DNA of 64,000 bases, from assembly GCF_017976235.1 (NCBI RefSeq), contig NZ_JACVHC010000004.1, positions 106,602-170,601 on the forward strand, given 5' to 3'. The DNA is from Pseudomonas anatoliensis (GTDB lineage Bacteria; Pseudomonadota; Gammaproteobacteria; Pseudomonadales; Pseudomonadaceae). Under the pieces are notes generated by a model. The model saw only the letters and a list, made by a program, of their open reading frames with translations. It searched no databases and was not told the DNA's origin. Shown here piece by piece: positions 25,267-34,616 of this stretch. The first letter of the stretch is position 1. The number at the start of each line of letters is the position of its first letter. Position numbers and translations under genes: made by a program.

Positions 25267-26235
25267 TCAGCGACGCTCGATCGGCTCGATCACCTGCAAC
25301 GCGAGGTTGCCTTTGTGCGAGCCCATCTTGACCTTGAAGGCCGGCACGCCGTTGGCGCGCATGATCATTTCGTCCGGCATCTCGACCGGGATCACATCCC
25401 CCGGCTGCATGTGCAGGATGTCGCGCAGTTTCAACTGGCGACGAGCAACGGTAGCGCCGATTGGTACGTCGACATCGAGCACGTCCTGGCGCAGGGCGTT
25501 GACCCAGCGCTCGTCCTGATCGTCGAGGTCCGACTGGAAACCGGCGTCGAGCATTTCACGCACCGGCTCAATCATCGAGTACGGCATGGTCACGTGCAGG
25601 TCGCCGCCACCGCCATCGAGTTCGATGTGGAAGGTGGAGACCACAATCGCTTCGCTCGGGCCGACGATGTTGGCCATGGCCGGATTCACTTCCGAGTTGA
25701 TGTACTCGAAATTGACTTCCATGATCGCCTGCCAGGCTTCTTTCAAATCGACGAAGGCCTGCTCCAGCACCATGCGCACCACGCGCAGTTCGGTCGGGGT
25801 GAATTCACGCCCTTCGATCTTGGCGTGACGGCCGTCGCCGCCGAAGAAGTTGTCCACCAGTTTGAACACCAGTTTGGCGTCGAGGATGAACAGCGCGGTG
25901 CCGCGCAGGGGTTTGATCTTGACCAGGTTGAGACTGGTCGGCACATACAACGAGTGCACGTATTCGCCGAACTTCATCACCTGTACGCCACCGACGGCAA
26001 CGTCCGCCGAGCGGCGCAGCATGTTGAACATGCTGATGCGGGTGTAGCGGGCAAAACGCTCGTTGATCATTTCCAGAGTCGGCATGCGTCCACGGACGAT
26101 GCGATCCTGGCTGGTCAGGTCGTAGCTTTTGACACTGCCGGGTTCGGCAGCGTTATCGGTCTGTACCAGACCATCGTCGACGCCATGCAACAGCGCATCG
26201 ATTTCATCCTGGGACAGCAGATCCTGCACGGCCAT
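25267..26235 (-). CDS. fliM: Flagellar switch protein FliM
   Basis: 322 residues. The N-terminal CheY-P binding peptide is present (LLSQDEIDALLHGVDDG). The middle domain and the C-terminal SpoA domain (RDILHMQPGDVIPVEMPDEM) are complete. Lies 9 bp after fliL. Confidence 0.97.
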   Translation of the reverse strand: MAVQDLLSQDEIDALLHGVDDGLVQTDNAAEPGSVKSYDLTSQDRIVRGRMPTLEMINERFARYTRISMFNMLRRSADVAVGGVQVMKFGEYVHSLYVPTSLNLVKIKPLRGTALFILDAKLVFKLVDNFFGGDGRHAKIEGREFTPTELRVVRMVLEQAFVDLKEAWQAIMEVNFEYINSEVNPAMANIVGPSEAIVVSTFHIELDGGGGDLHVTMPYSMIEPVREMLDAGFQSDLDDQDERWVNALRQDVLDVDVPIGATVARRQLKLRDILHMQPGDVIPVEMPDEMIMRANGVPAFKVKMGSHKGNLALQVIEPIERR

Positions 26236-26244
26236 GTCGTGTTC

Positions 26245-26748
26245 CTACTGCAGTACGAAATTAGTGAAAAGCAACTGTTCGATCACCACTTTGCCCAGCT
26301 CTTTCTGCGCCACTTCCTGCACGCTGGCGGTAGCCTTCTGGCGCAACATTTCCTGGCCGACCGGGGTCGCCAATGTGGCGAAATCCTGACCGGAGAAGAG
26401 CATCACCAGGTTGTTGCGGATCACCGGCATGTGCACTTTCAGCGCTTCCAGATCGGCCTGGTTACGCGCCAGCATGGTGATGCTCACCTGCATGTAGCGC
26501 TGACGGCCGTTCTGGTTGTAGTTGGCAACGAAGGCTGGCGCCATCGGCTCGAAAATCGCCGGCTGCTTGCCGACCGGCGCAGCTTCGGCGGCATCGGCAG
26601 GCTTGCTCTGAGCGCTGTGCATGAAGAACCAGGTCGCCCCCACGGACGCACCAATGGCCAACAACAACGCCAGCACGATCACGATGATCAGCTTGAGTTT
26701 GCCTTTGGTTGCGGGGTCTTTTACTGCTGCTGTTTCGCTCTTCGCCAT
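26245..26748 (-). CDS. fliL: Flagellar basal-body protein FliL
   Basis: 167 residues. Short cytoplasmic start, one membrane helix (about 17-40, LKLIIVIVLALLLAIGASVG), and a periplasmic domain ending VVIEQLLFTNFVLQ. Associates with stators. First gene of the fliL-flhB operon with a sigma-54 element 51 bp upstream. Confidence 0.95.
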   Translation of the reverse strand: MAKSETAAVKDPATKGKLKLIIVIVLALLLAIGASVGATWFFMHSAQSKPADAAEAAPVGKQPAIFEPMAPAFVANYNQNGRQRYMQVSITMLARNQADLEALKVHMPVIRNNLVMLFSGQDFATLATPVGQEMLRQKATASVQEVAQKELGKVVIEQLLFTNFVLQ

Positions 26749-26798
26749 GCCAATAATCCGTCACTATTCGGGTTTTCACAGTCGCACGGCAAGGCAAG

Positions 26799-26814
26799 AG
26801 CAAGTGTTATGCCA
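26799..26814 (-). promoter_or_regulatory. Candidate sigma-54 promoter of the fliL operon
   Basis: Minus strand TGGCATAACACTTGCT, GG-N10-GC, a near-consensus RpoN element, 51 bp before the fliL start. It should drive fliLMNOPQR-flhB. Confidence 0.75.
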
Positions 26815-26853
26815 GAAGTGTTGGAGGCTGACGGGAGGGCGCCATAAAACAAA

Positions 26854-26943
26854 TGTAGGAGTGAGCCTGCTCGCGATAGCGGTGTGTCAGTCAAAGGACA
26901 TATTGACTGTCAGAACGCTATCGCGAGCAGGCTCACTCCTACA
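26854..26943. repeat. REP inverted repeat (GTAGGAGTGAGCC type)
   Basis: Perfect 28-bp arms 26854-26881 and 26916-26943 (TGTAGGAGTGAGCCTGCTCG... and its complement), a third REP type in the window. It separates fliK from the fliL promoter. Confidence 0.9.
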
Positions 26944-26959
26944 GGGGATTTATGATTTA

Positions 26960-28327
26960 TCAGGCGTAATAATCGACAGCGCTGGTGCCGATCACGCTGG
27001 TGGTTTGAACGGCTGCTTCAGCAACAGCGGCAGCTGCCAGTTCTTCATCCGCCGAATCCAGTCGACCGCCGCCAGCATTGGTACGCCCGCTCTGGCCTTG
27101 TTGCGCCTGTTCCTGACCTTGCTGACCCTGCCAGCCACGGTTCTGGTCGGACACGTTGACGTCGACCTGGCCCATGCCCTGCTGGTTGAACATCTCACGC
27201 AGGCGATGCATCTGGCCGTCGAGCGCCTCACGCACACTCGGGTGCGCACTCATGAACGTCACTTGGGTCTGCTGATCCGGGACCATGTTCACGCGGATAT
27301 CCAGACGACCCAATTCGGCCGGCTGCAACTGAATGTCCGCCGCCTTCAGATTGACGCTCGACAGATACATGACGCGGTTGACCACTTCTTCGGTCCAGCC
27401 GCTTTGATGCATGGCAATCGGCTGATTGACCGGCACAGCGTTCGCGGTCTTCGGTGTAGCGGCCTGGGTCAGCGCCGCCAGACGGTTAGCGAAGTCATCG
27501 ACGCGGGTATCGCTGGTGGCGGACTTGAGGTCTTTGAGGCCATCATCGAGCAGACCGCTGAAGGCCTTTTCACCGCCCTGACTGGTGCTGTCCTTGTCGG
27601 TCTGCACGTCGAGCATGCTGGCCATGCCTGCGGCAAAAGTCTGCGCCGAGGTCAATTCACCGTCGACCTGCGATGGCGCAGCTTTGGGCTGGGCCTGACT
27701 GGCGGCGGAAATATGACCACCCTGCTCCATCGCCATACGCACGGCAGGCAACGAGTCGAGCGGATCGGCCGAAGGGTCGAAATCGCTGTCGGCGCTGGCC
27801 GCCGGGTCTTTGACCATACCCGGCAGCACGGCAACTTCCGGGGCTTCGTCCTGGACCGGTGCGGCCGCTGCAACCACTGGAGCCGCTACCACGGGCGCCG
27901 TCATGGCCGGTTGCACGATGGCAGCCAACGCCGGATCCAGCGCCGGGTCGACCACTGGGGCGTCAACGACAGTGGCGTCGGCCACCGGCGTCTGTGCGCC
28001 ATCGTCGCTGGCAGCCTTGTCGTCGCTCGATGCCGCCTGATCAGCAGGCAACGCCTTGCCGCTATCGGCAACCGTCGGCTCGGGAGCGGCAGACTGATCG
28101 GTGCCGACGTCCTTTTTGCTGCTGGTGTCTGCAACCTTGTCGCGCGTCGATTTCACCGAATTGTCAGCAGAGACGGCAGGCTTGCCTGAGCCCTGATCGG
28201 CAAACACTTTAGCGAAGCTTGAAGCCTTGGCCCCGGCGTCTGCAGCCATTGCCGACGTTTTGACAGACGCGGCCTGAGCCTTGGCCTGGGCGGCGCTCTG
28301 AAGAACAATGTTGGGGGTCGCAGGCAT
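26960..28327 (-). CDS. fliK: Flagellar hook-length control protein FliK
   Basis: 455 residues. Long, low-complexity Ala/Asp/Val/Pro-rich N-terminal two thirds (ruler), then the compact C-terminal Flg_hook domain (about 345-430: LSSVNLKAADIQLQPAELGR, LDIRVNMVPDQQTQVTF). The tail after it is Gln/Gly-rich. Has its own sigma-54 element 50 bp upstream and a REP downstream, so it is probably a separate transcript. Confidence 0.95.
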   Translation of the reverse strand: MPATPNIVLQSAAQAKAQAASVKTSAMAADAGAKASSFAKVFADQGSGKPAVSADNSVKSTRDKVADTSSKKDVGTDQSAAPEPTVADSGKALPADQAASSDDKAASDDGAQTPVADATVVDAPVVDPALDPALAAIVQPAMTAPVVAAPVVAAAAPVQDEAPEVAVLPGMVKDPAASADSDFDPSADPLDSLPAVRMAMEQGGHISAASQAQPKAAPSQVDGELTSAQTFAAGMASMLDVQTDKDSTSQGGEKAFSGLLDDGLKDLKSATSDTRVDDFANRLAALTQAATPKTANAVPVNQPIAMHQSGWTEEVVNRVMYLSSVNLKAADIQLQPAELGRLDIRVNMVPDQQTQVTFMSAHPSVREALDGQMHRLREMFNQQGMGQVDVNVSDQNRGWQGQQGQEQAQQGQSGRTNAGGGRLDSADEELAAAAVAEAAVQTTSVIGTSAVDYYA

Positions 28328-28376
28328 GAAACGGTCTCCGCTGCACTGGGATCGAAGGTACAGTTATGGAGTTATT

Positions 28377-28392
28377 AGCAAGCGCCGGGCCA
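28377..28392 (-). promoter_or_regulatory. Candidate sigma-54 promoter of fliK
   Basis: Minus strand TGGCCCGGCGCTTGCT, GG-N10-GC. The -24 half is part of a 17-bp inverted repeat, CGGGCCATATTGGCCCG (28386-28402), so a regulator could cover the promoter. Confidence 0.65.
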
Positions 28393-28431
28393 TATTGGCC
28401 CGACACTTGAGAAAAGCGCCGAAAGGAGGCG

Positions 28432-28779
28432 TCAGTGAAGGTGAATGTGCTGTCGCTCGTTTTCGTAAACAGGGCGCACATTGTCAAATTCGCCGCTGAT
28501 TTCAGCCACCAGTTTGACGTTTTCTGCCGCGCTCTTGTTTTTTGCGTCGGATTCAAGCTCCTGGCACAGCGCTGCCAGTCGAACAGCCCCCATATTGCTG
28601 GCGCTGCCCTTGAAGCTGTGAGCAACCTCCGAAAGAACCCGGGCATCAGCGGTCTTTTGCAGCTCATGCAAACGGATTTCGGAATCGCTCAGGAAGGTAT
28701 CCAGCAGGTCCGGATAACTGTCTTCCATCACTTCGCGCAAGGTATCCAGTACCTCGCGATCAACTTGTTTATCTGCCAC
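28432..28779 (-). CDS. hptB: Histidine phosphotransfer protein HptB
   Basis: 115 residues, one Hpt domain with phospho-accepting His54 in SEVAHSFKGSASNMGAVRLA. In P. aeruginosa HptB passes phosphate from several hybrid kinases to HsbR. Here it is the last of an hsbA-hsbR-hptB run, in the same order and of similar sizes to P. aeruginosa, but inside the main flagellar cluster between fliJ and fliK. Confidence 0.9.
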   Translation of the reverse strand: MADKQVDREVLDTLREVMEDSYPDLLDTFLSDSEIRLHELQKTADARVLSEVAHSFKGSASNMGAVRLAALCQELESDAKNKSAAENVKLVAEISGEFDNVRPVYENERQHIHLH

Positions 28780-28810
28780 TTGCTCACTCCTTGATCAAGA
28801 ATTGCGCCGA

Positions 28811-30514
28811 TTATGCCTCAACCTCCCAGAAAAACTCCACGTGGGCACTACGACCTTCGTCCGACCAACTGGCGTTGCGCCCCAATTGACGGACTACGCT
28901 GACACCACGCCCCGACAAACGGACACCGTCCAGCGGTCGCTCCATCACCCGCGCCACATCAAATCCCTTACCGCTGTCGTCGACACGAATGACCAGACAG
29001 CCACCTGTGCCTTGCGGTCTGACTTGCAAATGCACACGCACATAGCCGTCCTGCAAGACCTCCAGACGCGCGTTGCGCTGTTCATAATAGCGGGCGAAGC
29101 CTGCGGCATCGCGCTTGAGGCTGGAATCGAGCCCCAATACCCCGTGCTCCAACGCATTGGAATACAACTCCGCGAGCACGCTGTACAACGCGCCGCTTTG
29201 CGTGCGCAGGCCGTGCACTTCCAGAAGCAACTGCAGCAGGTAGGGCAACGGGTTGTAACGCCTGAGCGTAGCGCCGCGGAATTCGAAGCTCACCGACCAG
29301 TCCAGCGGGCTCAATTGGCCACTGTCCGAATACACCGGCGCCGGCGGATTAACCTGCGCAGGCTCCAGCAGACTGACCTCGACCATGCTGACATCGTCAC
29401 GAGCCTCGCCGCGAAAATCCCGCAGTGCCCGCTCAATGTCCTCGAACAGCCGATCCGGCTCACGATTGGCGGCGAATACTTGCTGTAGGCGCTCGACGCC
29501 GAACAACTGGTCGCTGGCATCGCTGGTATCGATCACCCCGTCGGACAACAGGAAGACCCGATCACCGACGGCCATCGGATGCACTTGCGTACCGCCATCA
29601 AATGCTTGCGGGCTGAGCACACCCAGCGGCAGATGCCGTGCGGCCAACGGTATGCGTTCGCCACTGGCAATCCGGTGCAGATAGCCGTCCGGCATGCCGC
29701 CGTTCCACACCTCGACCGAGCGCCGTTGAAAGCTCAGGGACAGCAGCGTCGCGCAGCAAAACATGTCGACCGGCAAAATGCGTTTGAGCTTGGCATTCAT
29801 CTCTCGCAGGGTTTCGGACAAGCCGTAACCCTTGGCTGTCATGCCATAAAACACTTCCGCCAGCGGCATGGCCCCCACCGCAGCCGGCAAGCCGTGCCCG
29901 GTAAAATCGCCGAGCAGCACATGCATGTCACCCGCTGGCGTGTACGCCGCCAGCAACAAATCACCGTTGAACAGCGCGTAGGGAGATTGCAGATAGCGGA
30001 TGTTCGGCGCACTCAAGCAACCGGAATGCGCGACCTTATCGAATACCGCTTTGGCAACACGTTGCTCATTAAGCAGGTAGTCGTGATGTTTGGCGATCAG
30101 GTCGCGCTGTTGCAGCACCGTGGCCTGCAAGCGGCGCAAGCGATCCATCGCCTTGATTTTGGCGGCAAGGATCACCTGGTTGTAGGGCTTCGCCAGAAAG
30201 TCGTCGCCGCCAGCCTCCAGACAGCGAGCCAGCGCTTCACTTTCGGTGAGCGAGGTCAGAAAGATGATCGGTACCAACGTTTCCCCGGCCAGTGCCTTGA
30301 TCTGCCGCGCGGCTTCGAAGCCATCCATCACCGGCATCATCGCGTCCATCAGCACCAGACTCGGTTGCTGGCGACGGAAGATTTCGACGGCTTCGCTACC
30401 GTTGGCCGCCGTCAATACTTCATGGCCCTGACGACGGACGATGGTCGACAGCAGCAGCCGATCGGCAGCGCTGTCTTCGGCGATCAGGATTATCAGCGGC
30501 TCTTGGGCCTGCAT
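28811..30514 (-). CDS. hsbR: Response regulator with PP2C phosphatase and kinase-like domains, HsbR
   Basis: 567 residues from MQAQEPLIIL. N-terminal receiver domain with Asp57 (LVLMDAMMPVMDGFE), a coiled linker, a SpoIIE/PP2C domain (about 185-390: LLLAAYTPAGDMHVLLGDFT, GHGLPAAVG, VFLLSDGVIDTSD), and a HATPase domain (about 430-560: LYSNALEHGVLG, VDDSGKGFD). Matches HsbR, which switches the phosphorylation state of HsbA. Start codon overlaps the STAS gene region by a few bases if an earlier ATG (30523) is used. Confidence 0.9.
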   Translation of the reverse strand: MQAQEPLIILIAEDSAADRLLLSTIVRRQGHEVLTAANGSEAVEIFRRQQPSLVLMDAMMPVMDGFEAARQIKALAGETLVPIIFLTSLTESEALARCLEAGGDDFLAKPYNQVILAAKIKAMDRLRRLQATVLQQRDLIAKHHDYLLNEQRVAKAVFDKVAHSGCLSAPNIRYLQSPYALFNGDLLLAAYTPAGDMHVLLGDFTGHGLPAAVGAMPLAEVFYGMTAKGYGLSETLREMNAKLKRILPVDMFCCATLLSLSFQRRSVEVWNGGMPDGYLHRIASGERIPLAARHLPLGVLSPQAFDGGTQVHPMAVGDRVFLLSDGVIDTSDASDQLFGVERLQQVFAANREPDRLFEDIERALRDFRGEARDDVSMVEVSLLEPAQVNPPAPVYSDSGQLSPLDWSVSFEFRGATLRRYNPLPYLLQLLLEVHGLRTQSGALYSVLAELYSNALEHGVLGLDSSLKRDAAGFARYYEQRNARLEVLQDGYVRVHLQVRPQGTGGCLVIRVDDSGKGFDVARVMERPLDGVRLSGRGVSVVRQLGRNASWSDEGRSAHVEFFWEVEA

Positions 30515-30519
30515 GGCCG

Positions 30520-30825
30520 TCAACTGATGTCGAACAGTTTGTCGAAGTTGGAGATGGCGAGGATTTTGCGCACGTCGGAGTTGCTGTTGACCACGCGAAT
30601 ATCGGATTCATCGCCACCGGCGTGATCGCGCAGCAGAAGCAGCATGCCCAGCGCAGAACTATCGAGGTAGGTGGCTTCTTTCAGGTCGACGACGAAGGAC
30701 TCAGGCTTTTGATTGAGTCGCTCGTAGGACTCGCGAAATTCCTGATGACGACCGAAATCGAATCGCCCTTTGACTGAAATCGTTGCCTTGTGACCATCGG
30801 GAGAGACTTCTGTAACGACTGACAT
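30520..30825 (-). CDS. hsbA: STAS-domain anti-sigma factor antagonist HsbA
   Basis: 101 residues, one STAS domain with the phospho-accepting Ser pair at 56-57 in ATYLDSSALGMLLLL. In P. aeruginosa HsbA binds FlgM (or a diguanylate cyclase when phosphorylated) and so steers FliA activity, motility and biofilm. First gene of the three-gene signalling unit. A weak sigma-70-like promoter could lie in the 80 bp upstream, but none is convincing. Confidence 0.9.
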   Translation of the reverse strand: MSVVTEVSPDGHKATISVKGRFDFGRHQEFRESYERLNQKPESFVVDLKEATYLDSSALGMLLLLRDHAGGDESDIRVVNSNSDVRKILAISNFDKLFDIS

Positions 30826-30905
30826 TGACTGGCTTCCTTGTCATTAACAAACGTCTACAAGGTTTAGCACTTGGACAGGGTTGGGGCAAGGCGCAGAGCG
30901 AAGTC

Positions 30906-30975
30906 AAAAGATCGCAGCGTGCCGCAGCTCCTACAGGAATCAGTGTAGGCGCTACCGAAGGCTGCGATCTTTTTA
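30906..30975. repeat. REP inverted repeat (GTAGGAGCTGC type), slightly decayed
   Basis: Two inverted arms (about 30906-30936 and 30943-30975) with a few mismatches, between fliJ and the STAS gene. It probably marks the end of the fliE-fliJ transcript. Confidence 0.8.
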
Positions 30976-30981
30976 TCTTGT

Positions 30982-31431
30982 TTAAAACGGATCATGCCGT
31001 GGCAAACGCTGAGACAACTCATCCAGCAACTTCTGCTCGCGCTTGTCTTCCAGGCGTTGCGCTTCTTCGCGATACCGCTGCACCAGTTTGCGCAGGCCTT
31101 CGACCTTGGCGAACGCCTTCTGCCATTCGTCACGCGCCTTGTCGAGATTGTTCTGGTGCCAGACCAGGCTCTGGCGCTGCTGATCAACCGCCGTATCGAG
31201 TTGCGCAAGAAACCCCTGAAAGCCGAGCAGCCATTGCCCGCTCACGCCCGTGCTGCCGCGTACGATCCACTGCTCGGAGTAATCCAGACGAAAGGCGTTC
31301 AGGTCGGCGAGTTTGCTTTCAGCGACCTTGACCTGGCCTTGAAAGTAACCCATGCGCTGCACGGCGGTTTTCTCGGCCTTCTCGGCCATGTCCACCACCG
31401 GCGCCAGGCGCGCGGCTCGGCTGACGGCCAT
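30982..31431 (-). CDS. fliJ: Flagellar export protein FliJ
   Basis: 149 residues, almost entirely helical coiled coil rich in Gln, Arg, Leu and Lys (RAARLAPVVDMAEKAEKTAV start, LVQRYREEAQRLEDKREQKL near the end). Stalk-like component of the export ATPase complex. Last gene of fliEFGHIJ, 6 bp after fliI. Confidence 0.94.
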   Translation of the reverse strand: MAVSRAARLAPVVDMAEKAEKTAVQRMGYFQGQVKVAESKLADLNAFRLDYSEQWIVRGSTGVSGQWLLGFQGFLAQLDTAVDQQRQSLVWHQNNLDKARDEWQKAFAKVEGLRKLVQRYREEAQRLEDKREQKLLDELSQRLPRHDPF

Positions 31432-31437
31432 GAGCGG

Positions 31438-32796
31438 TTACCCGCCCGCCGCAGGAGCGAACAGGGTTTCGAGATACGCCTGGCTTTCGCCCATGTTGAT
31501 TTTGTCGTTCAGGCCCTGACGCTGATACCTGACCAACTGCGCTTGCAGGGAAATCGCCAGGTCGGTCTCGCGGTCGCCACCGGCGACGTAGGCACCGACG
31601 CTGATCAGGTCGCGACTCTGCTGATAACGCGACCACAGCTGCTTGAAATATTGCGCGCGCTGCATGTGCTCCGCCGAGACCACCGCCGGCATTACCCGGC
31701 TGATCGACGCTTCGATATCGATGGCCGGGTAGTGCCCTTCCTCGGCCAGACGCCGCGACAGCACGATGTGACCGTCGAGCACGCCCCGCGCCGAGTCGGC
31801 AATCGGGTCCTGCTGGTCATCGCCTTCGGACAATACGGTGTAGAACGCAGTGATCGAACCCCCGCCCTTCTCCGCATTACCGGCGCGCTCCACCAGTTTC
31901 GGCAACTTGGCGAACACCGACGGCGGATAACCCTTGGTCGCAGGCGGCTCGCCGATGGCCAAGGCGATTTCCCGCTGGGCCTGAGCGAAACGGGTCAGCG
32001 AATCCATCAGCAACAGGACATTCTTGCCCTTGTCGCGAAAATACTCGGCGATACGTGTGCAGTACATCGCCGCGCGCAAACGCATCAGCGGCGCATCGTC
32101 CGCAGGCGAGGCAACCACCACCGAGCGCTGAAGGCCTTCTTCACCGAGGCTGTGCTCGATGAATTCCTTCACTTCCCGCCCCCGCTCACCGATCAGGCCG
32201 ACGACGATAATGTCGGCCTCGGTGAAGCGCGTCATCATGCCCAGCAATACCGATTTACCGACACCGGTACCGGCGAACAGCCCCAGACGCTGGCCACGAC
32301 CGACCGTCAGCAAACCGTTGATGCAACGGATGCCGACGTCCAGCGGTTCGCTGATCGGGTCACGGTTGAGCGGGTTGATCGTCGGGCCGTCCATCGGCAC
32401 CCAGTCTTCGGCCTTCATGCCGCCCTTGCCGTCCAGCGCACGACCAGCGCCATCGAGCACACGACCGAGCATGCTCATGCCCATCGGCAGGCGACCGGTA
32501 TCGGCCAACGGCACCACGCGGGCGCCCGGCGCAATACCGGCGACGCTGCCAACCGGCATCAGAAAGACTTTGCTGCCGGAGAAACCCATGACTTCCGCTT
32601 CCACCTGCGAGGGGTGATAGCTGTCATCGTTGATCACCAGGCAGCGCGTGCCCATGGCAGCGCGCAGGCCTTCGGCTTCCAGCGTGAGGCCGACCATGCG
32701 CAGCAGGCGACCTTCAAGAATCGGCGCGCCGGCAATTTCGGTGGCTTCGGCGTAAGTGCTCAGGCGCTTGGCGAAACTGGTGCGTTCAAGGCGCAT
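31438..32796 (-). CDS. fliI: Flagellar export ATPase FliI
   Basis: 452 residues with P-loop GTGVGKS (residues 176-182), Walker B ([14 protein letters not shown]), and [11 protein letters not shown]1-beta-like hexameric ATPase of the export apparatus. Overlaps fliH by 11 bp. Confidence 0.97.
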   Translation of the reverse strand: MRLERTSFAKRLSTYAEATEIAGAPILEGRLLRMVGLTLEAEGLRAAMGTRCLVINDDSYHPSQVEAEVMGFSGSKVFLMPVGSVAGIAPGARVVPLADTGRLPMGMSMLGRVLDGAGRALDGKGGMKAEDWVPMDGPTINPLNRDPISEPLDVGIRCINGLLTVGRGQRLGLFAGTGVGKSVLLGMMTRFTEADIIVVGLIGERGREVKEFIEHSLGEEGLQRSVVVASPADDAPLMRLRAAMYCTRIAEYFRDKGKNVLLLMDSLTRFAQAQREIALAIGEPPATKGYPPSVFAKLPKLVERAGNAEKGGGSITAFYTVLSEGDDQQDPIADSARGVLDGHIVLSRRLAEEGHYPAIDIEASISRVMPAVVSAEHMQRAQYFKQLWSRYQQSRDLISVGAYVAGGDRETDLAISLQAQLVRYQRQGLNDKINMGESQAYLETLFAPAAGG

Positions 32797-33592
32797 CGTC
32801 GGCGTCCGCGAGCGGCTCGTCAGTCACGGTAGCCGGTTTGACGTCTTCGGCAATGTCCAGAGCCAAGTCCGGTTCAGCCGGGTGCAGGGCCTGTTCGTGC
32901 AACTGATCGAACAGTTTGTCCATGACCTGCGTCACACGCGATTCAATGCTCGCATCGATGCGGCTGTGCGCCGTCTCAACCCGGCATCCGCCCGGCATCA
33001 ACGCTTCGTCTTCGACAATGCGCCAGCTTTCTTCGTGACGTTCGCGCAGGGCTTTGGCCTGTTCGAAGTCCTGCGGATTGACGAACAGACGGACATTGTC
33101 GACACCCAGCGGCAACAGCTTGAGGGCGTCGCGCATGACGTGTTCGATCTGGCTCGAATCGATGGCCAGTTCGCGCTTGATCACCTGTCTGGTGATGTGC
33201 TGAACGAGATCAACCAACGATTTTTCGATCTGCGTGTCTTGCTCGGCGATGGGCTCGAACAAGTTCGCCATCAATTGCTCAAGGCTGGCAAGTTTCGCCG
33301 CCAAGGCGACTTCGGCCTCTTGGCGCACCTTCAGCGTGGTGCTGTGAAAACCTTCTTTTTCGCCGGTCGCGAAGCCTTCGTTATAGGCCTCCTGACGGAT
33401 GCTTTCGAGTTCTTCCAGGGTCAGTGGCTGGACTTCTTCCAGCGGCACTTCTTCCATTTCCGGCGGTTCGGGCTCGGGCTCAGGCTCGGGTTCCGGTTTT
33501 GGCGGATCGAAGCTGGGCATCGCCCAGGACTCGAAACCGCGGACATCGCGGGCACGGATCAGATCCGTCACATCGTCGTCGTGCTTGTCCAT
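32786..33592 (-). CDS. fliH: Flagellar export ATPase regulator FliH
   Basis: 268 residues. Pro/Glu-rich N-terminal part ([19 protein letters not shown]), helical middle, and C-terminal domain ([20 protein letters not shown]). Binds and restrains FliI. Start 4 bp after the fliG stop. Confidence 0.94.
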   Translation of the reverse strand: MDKHDDDVTDLIRARDVRGFESWAMPSFDPPKPEPEPEPEPEPPEMEEVPLEEVQPLTLEELESIRQEAYNEGFATGEKEGFHSTTLKVRQEAEVALAAKLASLEQLMANLFEPIAEQDTQIEKSLVDLVQHITRQVIKRELAIDSSQIEHVMRDALKLLPLGVDNVRLFVNPQDFEQAKALRERHEESWRIVEDEALMPGGCRVETAHSRIDASIESRVTQVMDKLFDQLHEQALHPAEPDLALDIAEDVKPATVTDEPLADADDAP

Positions 33593-33596
33593 GGGC

Positions 33597-34616
33597 TTAG
33601 ATCATTTCCTCGCCGCCCTTGCCACCGAGCACGATTTCTCCGGCTTCGGCCATACGGCGGGCGATGGTGAGGATTTCCTTCTGCGCGGTTTCGACGTCGC
33701 TGACGCGCACCGGGCCTTTGGCCTCGAGGTCGTCGCGCAACAGTTCCGCGGCACGTTTGGACATGTTCTTGAAGATCTTCTCTTTGACGCCTTCGTCCGA
33801 ACCCTTGAGGGCCAGTACCAGCACGTCGGAGGACACTTCGCGCAGCAGCGCCTGAATGCCACGGTCGTCGACATCGGCGAGGTTGTTGAACACGAACATG
33901 AGGTCTTCGATCTGACCGGACAGGTCTTCGTCGACTTCGCGGATCGAGTCCATGAGCTGGCCTTCGATCGAGCTGTCGAGGAAGTTCATGATGTCGGCCG
34001 CACGCTTGATGCCACCCAGGGTGGTGCGCGAGGCATTCGAGTTGCCGGAGAACTGCTTCTCGAGAATCTGGTTGAGTTCTTTCAATGCCGCCGGTTGCAC
34101 AGTGTTCAACGACGAGACGCGCAGGATGATGTCCAGACGCACCTTGTGGTCGAAATTGCCGAGCACTTCACCGGCCTGATCCGGGTCGAGGTACGCGACC
34201 ACGATCGCTTGAATCTGCGGGTGTTCGTAACGGATCACGTCGGCAACGGCGCGCGGCTCCATCCATTTCAGGCTGTCGAGGCCACTGGTGTTGCCACCGA
34301 GCAGGATGCGGTCGATGAGGCCGTTGGCCTTGTCTTCGCCCAATGCCTGGGTGAGCATTTTGCGCACGTAGTCGTCGGAGCCTACGCCCAGGCTGGTCTG
34401 ATCGCCGACGATGTCGACGAACTCGCTCATGACCTGTTCGACCTGCTCACGATGGACGTTGCCCATCTGGGCCATGGCCACACCCACACGCTGAACCTCT
34501 TTGGGGCCCATGTGGCGCAGCACTTGCGCAGCATCGGTCGAACCCAGGGACAGCAGCAGAATCGCCGCTTTGTCGACCTTGGTCAGCTTGAGGGTTGCGG
34601 CTCGGTTATCACTCAT
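33597..34616 (-). CDS. fliG: Flagellar switch protein FliG
   Basis: 339 residues, three armadillo-like domains; EHPQIQAIVVAYLDPDQAGE, the charged torque helix region near DDRGIQALLREV, and DVETAQKEILTIARRM. Rotor part that meets the stators. Overlaps fliF by 8 bp. Confidence 0.97.
   Translation of the reverse strand: MSDNRAATLKLTKVDKAAILLLSLGSTDAAQVLRHMGPKEVQRVGVAMAQMGNVHREQVEQVMSEFVDIVGDQTSLGVGSDDYVRKMLTQALGEDKANGLIDRILLGGNTSGLDSLKWMEPRAVADVIRYEHPQIQAIVVAYLDPDQAGEVLGNFDHKVRLDIILRVSSLNTVQPAALKELNQILEKQFSGNSNASRTTLGGIKRAADIMNFLDSSIEGQLMDSIREVDEDLSGQIEDLMFVFNNLADVDDRGIQALLREVSSDVLVLALKGSDEGVKEKIFKNMSKRAAELLRDDLEAKGPVRVSDVETAQKEILTIARRMAEAGEIVLGGKGGEEMI

Noticed and set aside
24349..26847. Long open frame (832 codons) on the plus strand
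   Set aside because: It is antisense to fliO, fliN, fliM and fliL; composition is His/Gln/Arg-rich as expected for the complement of GC-rich genes.
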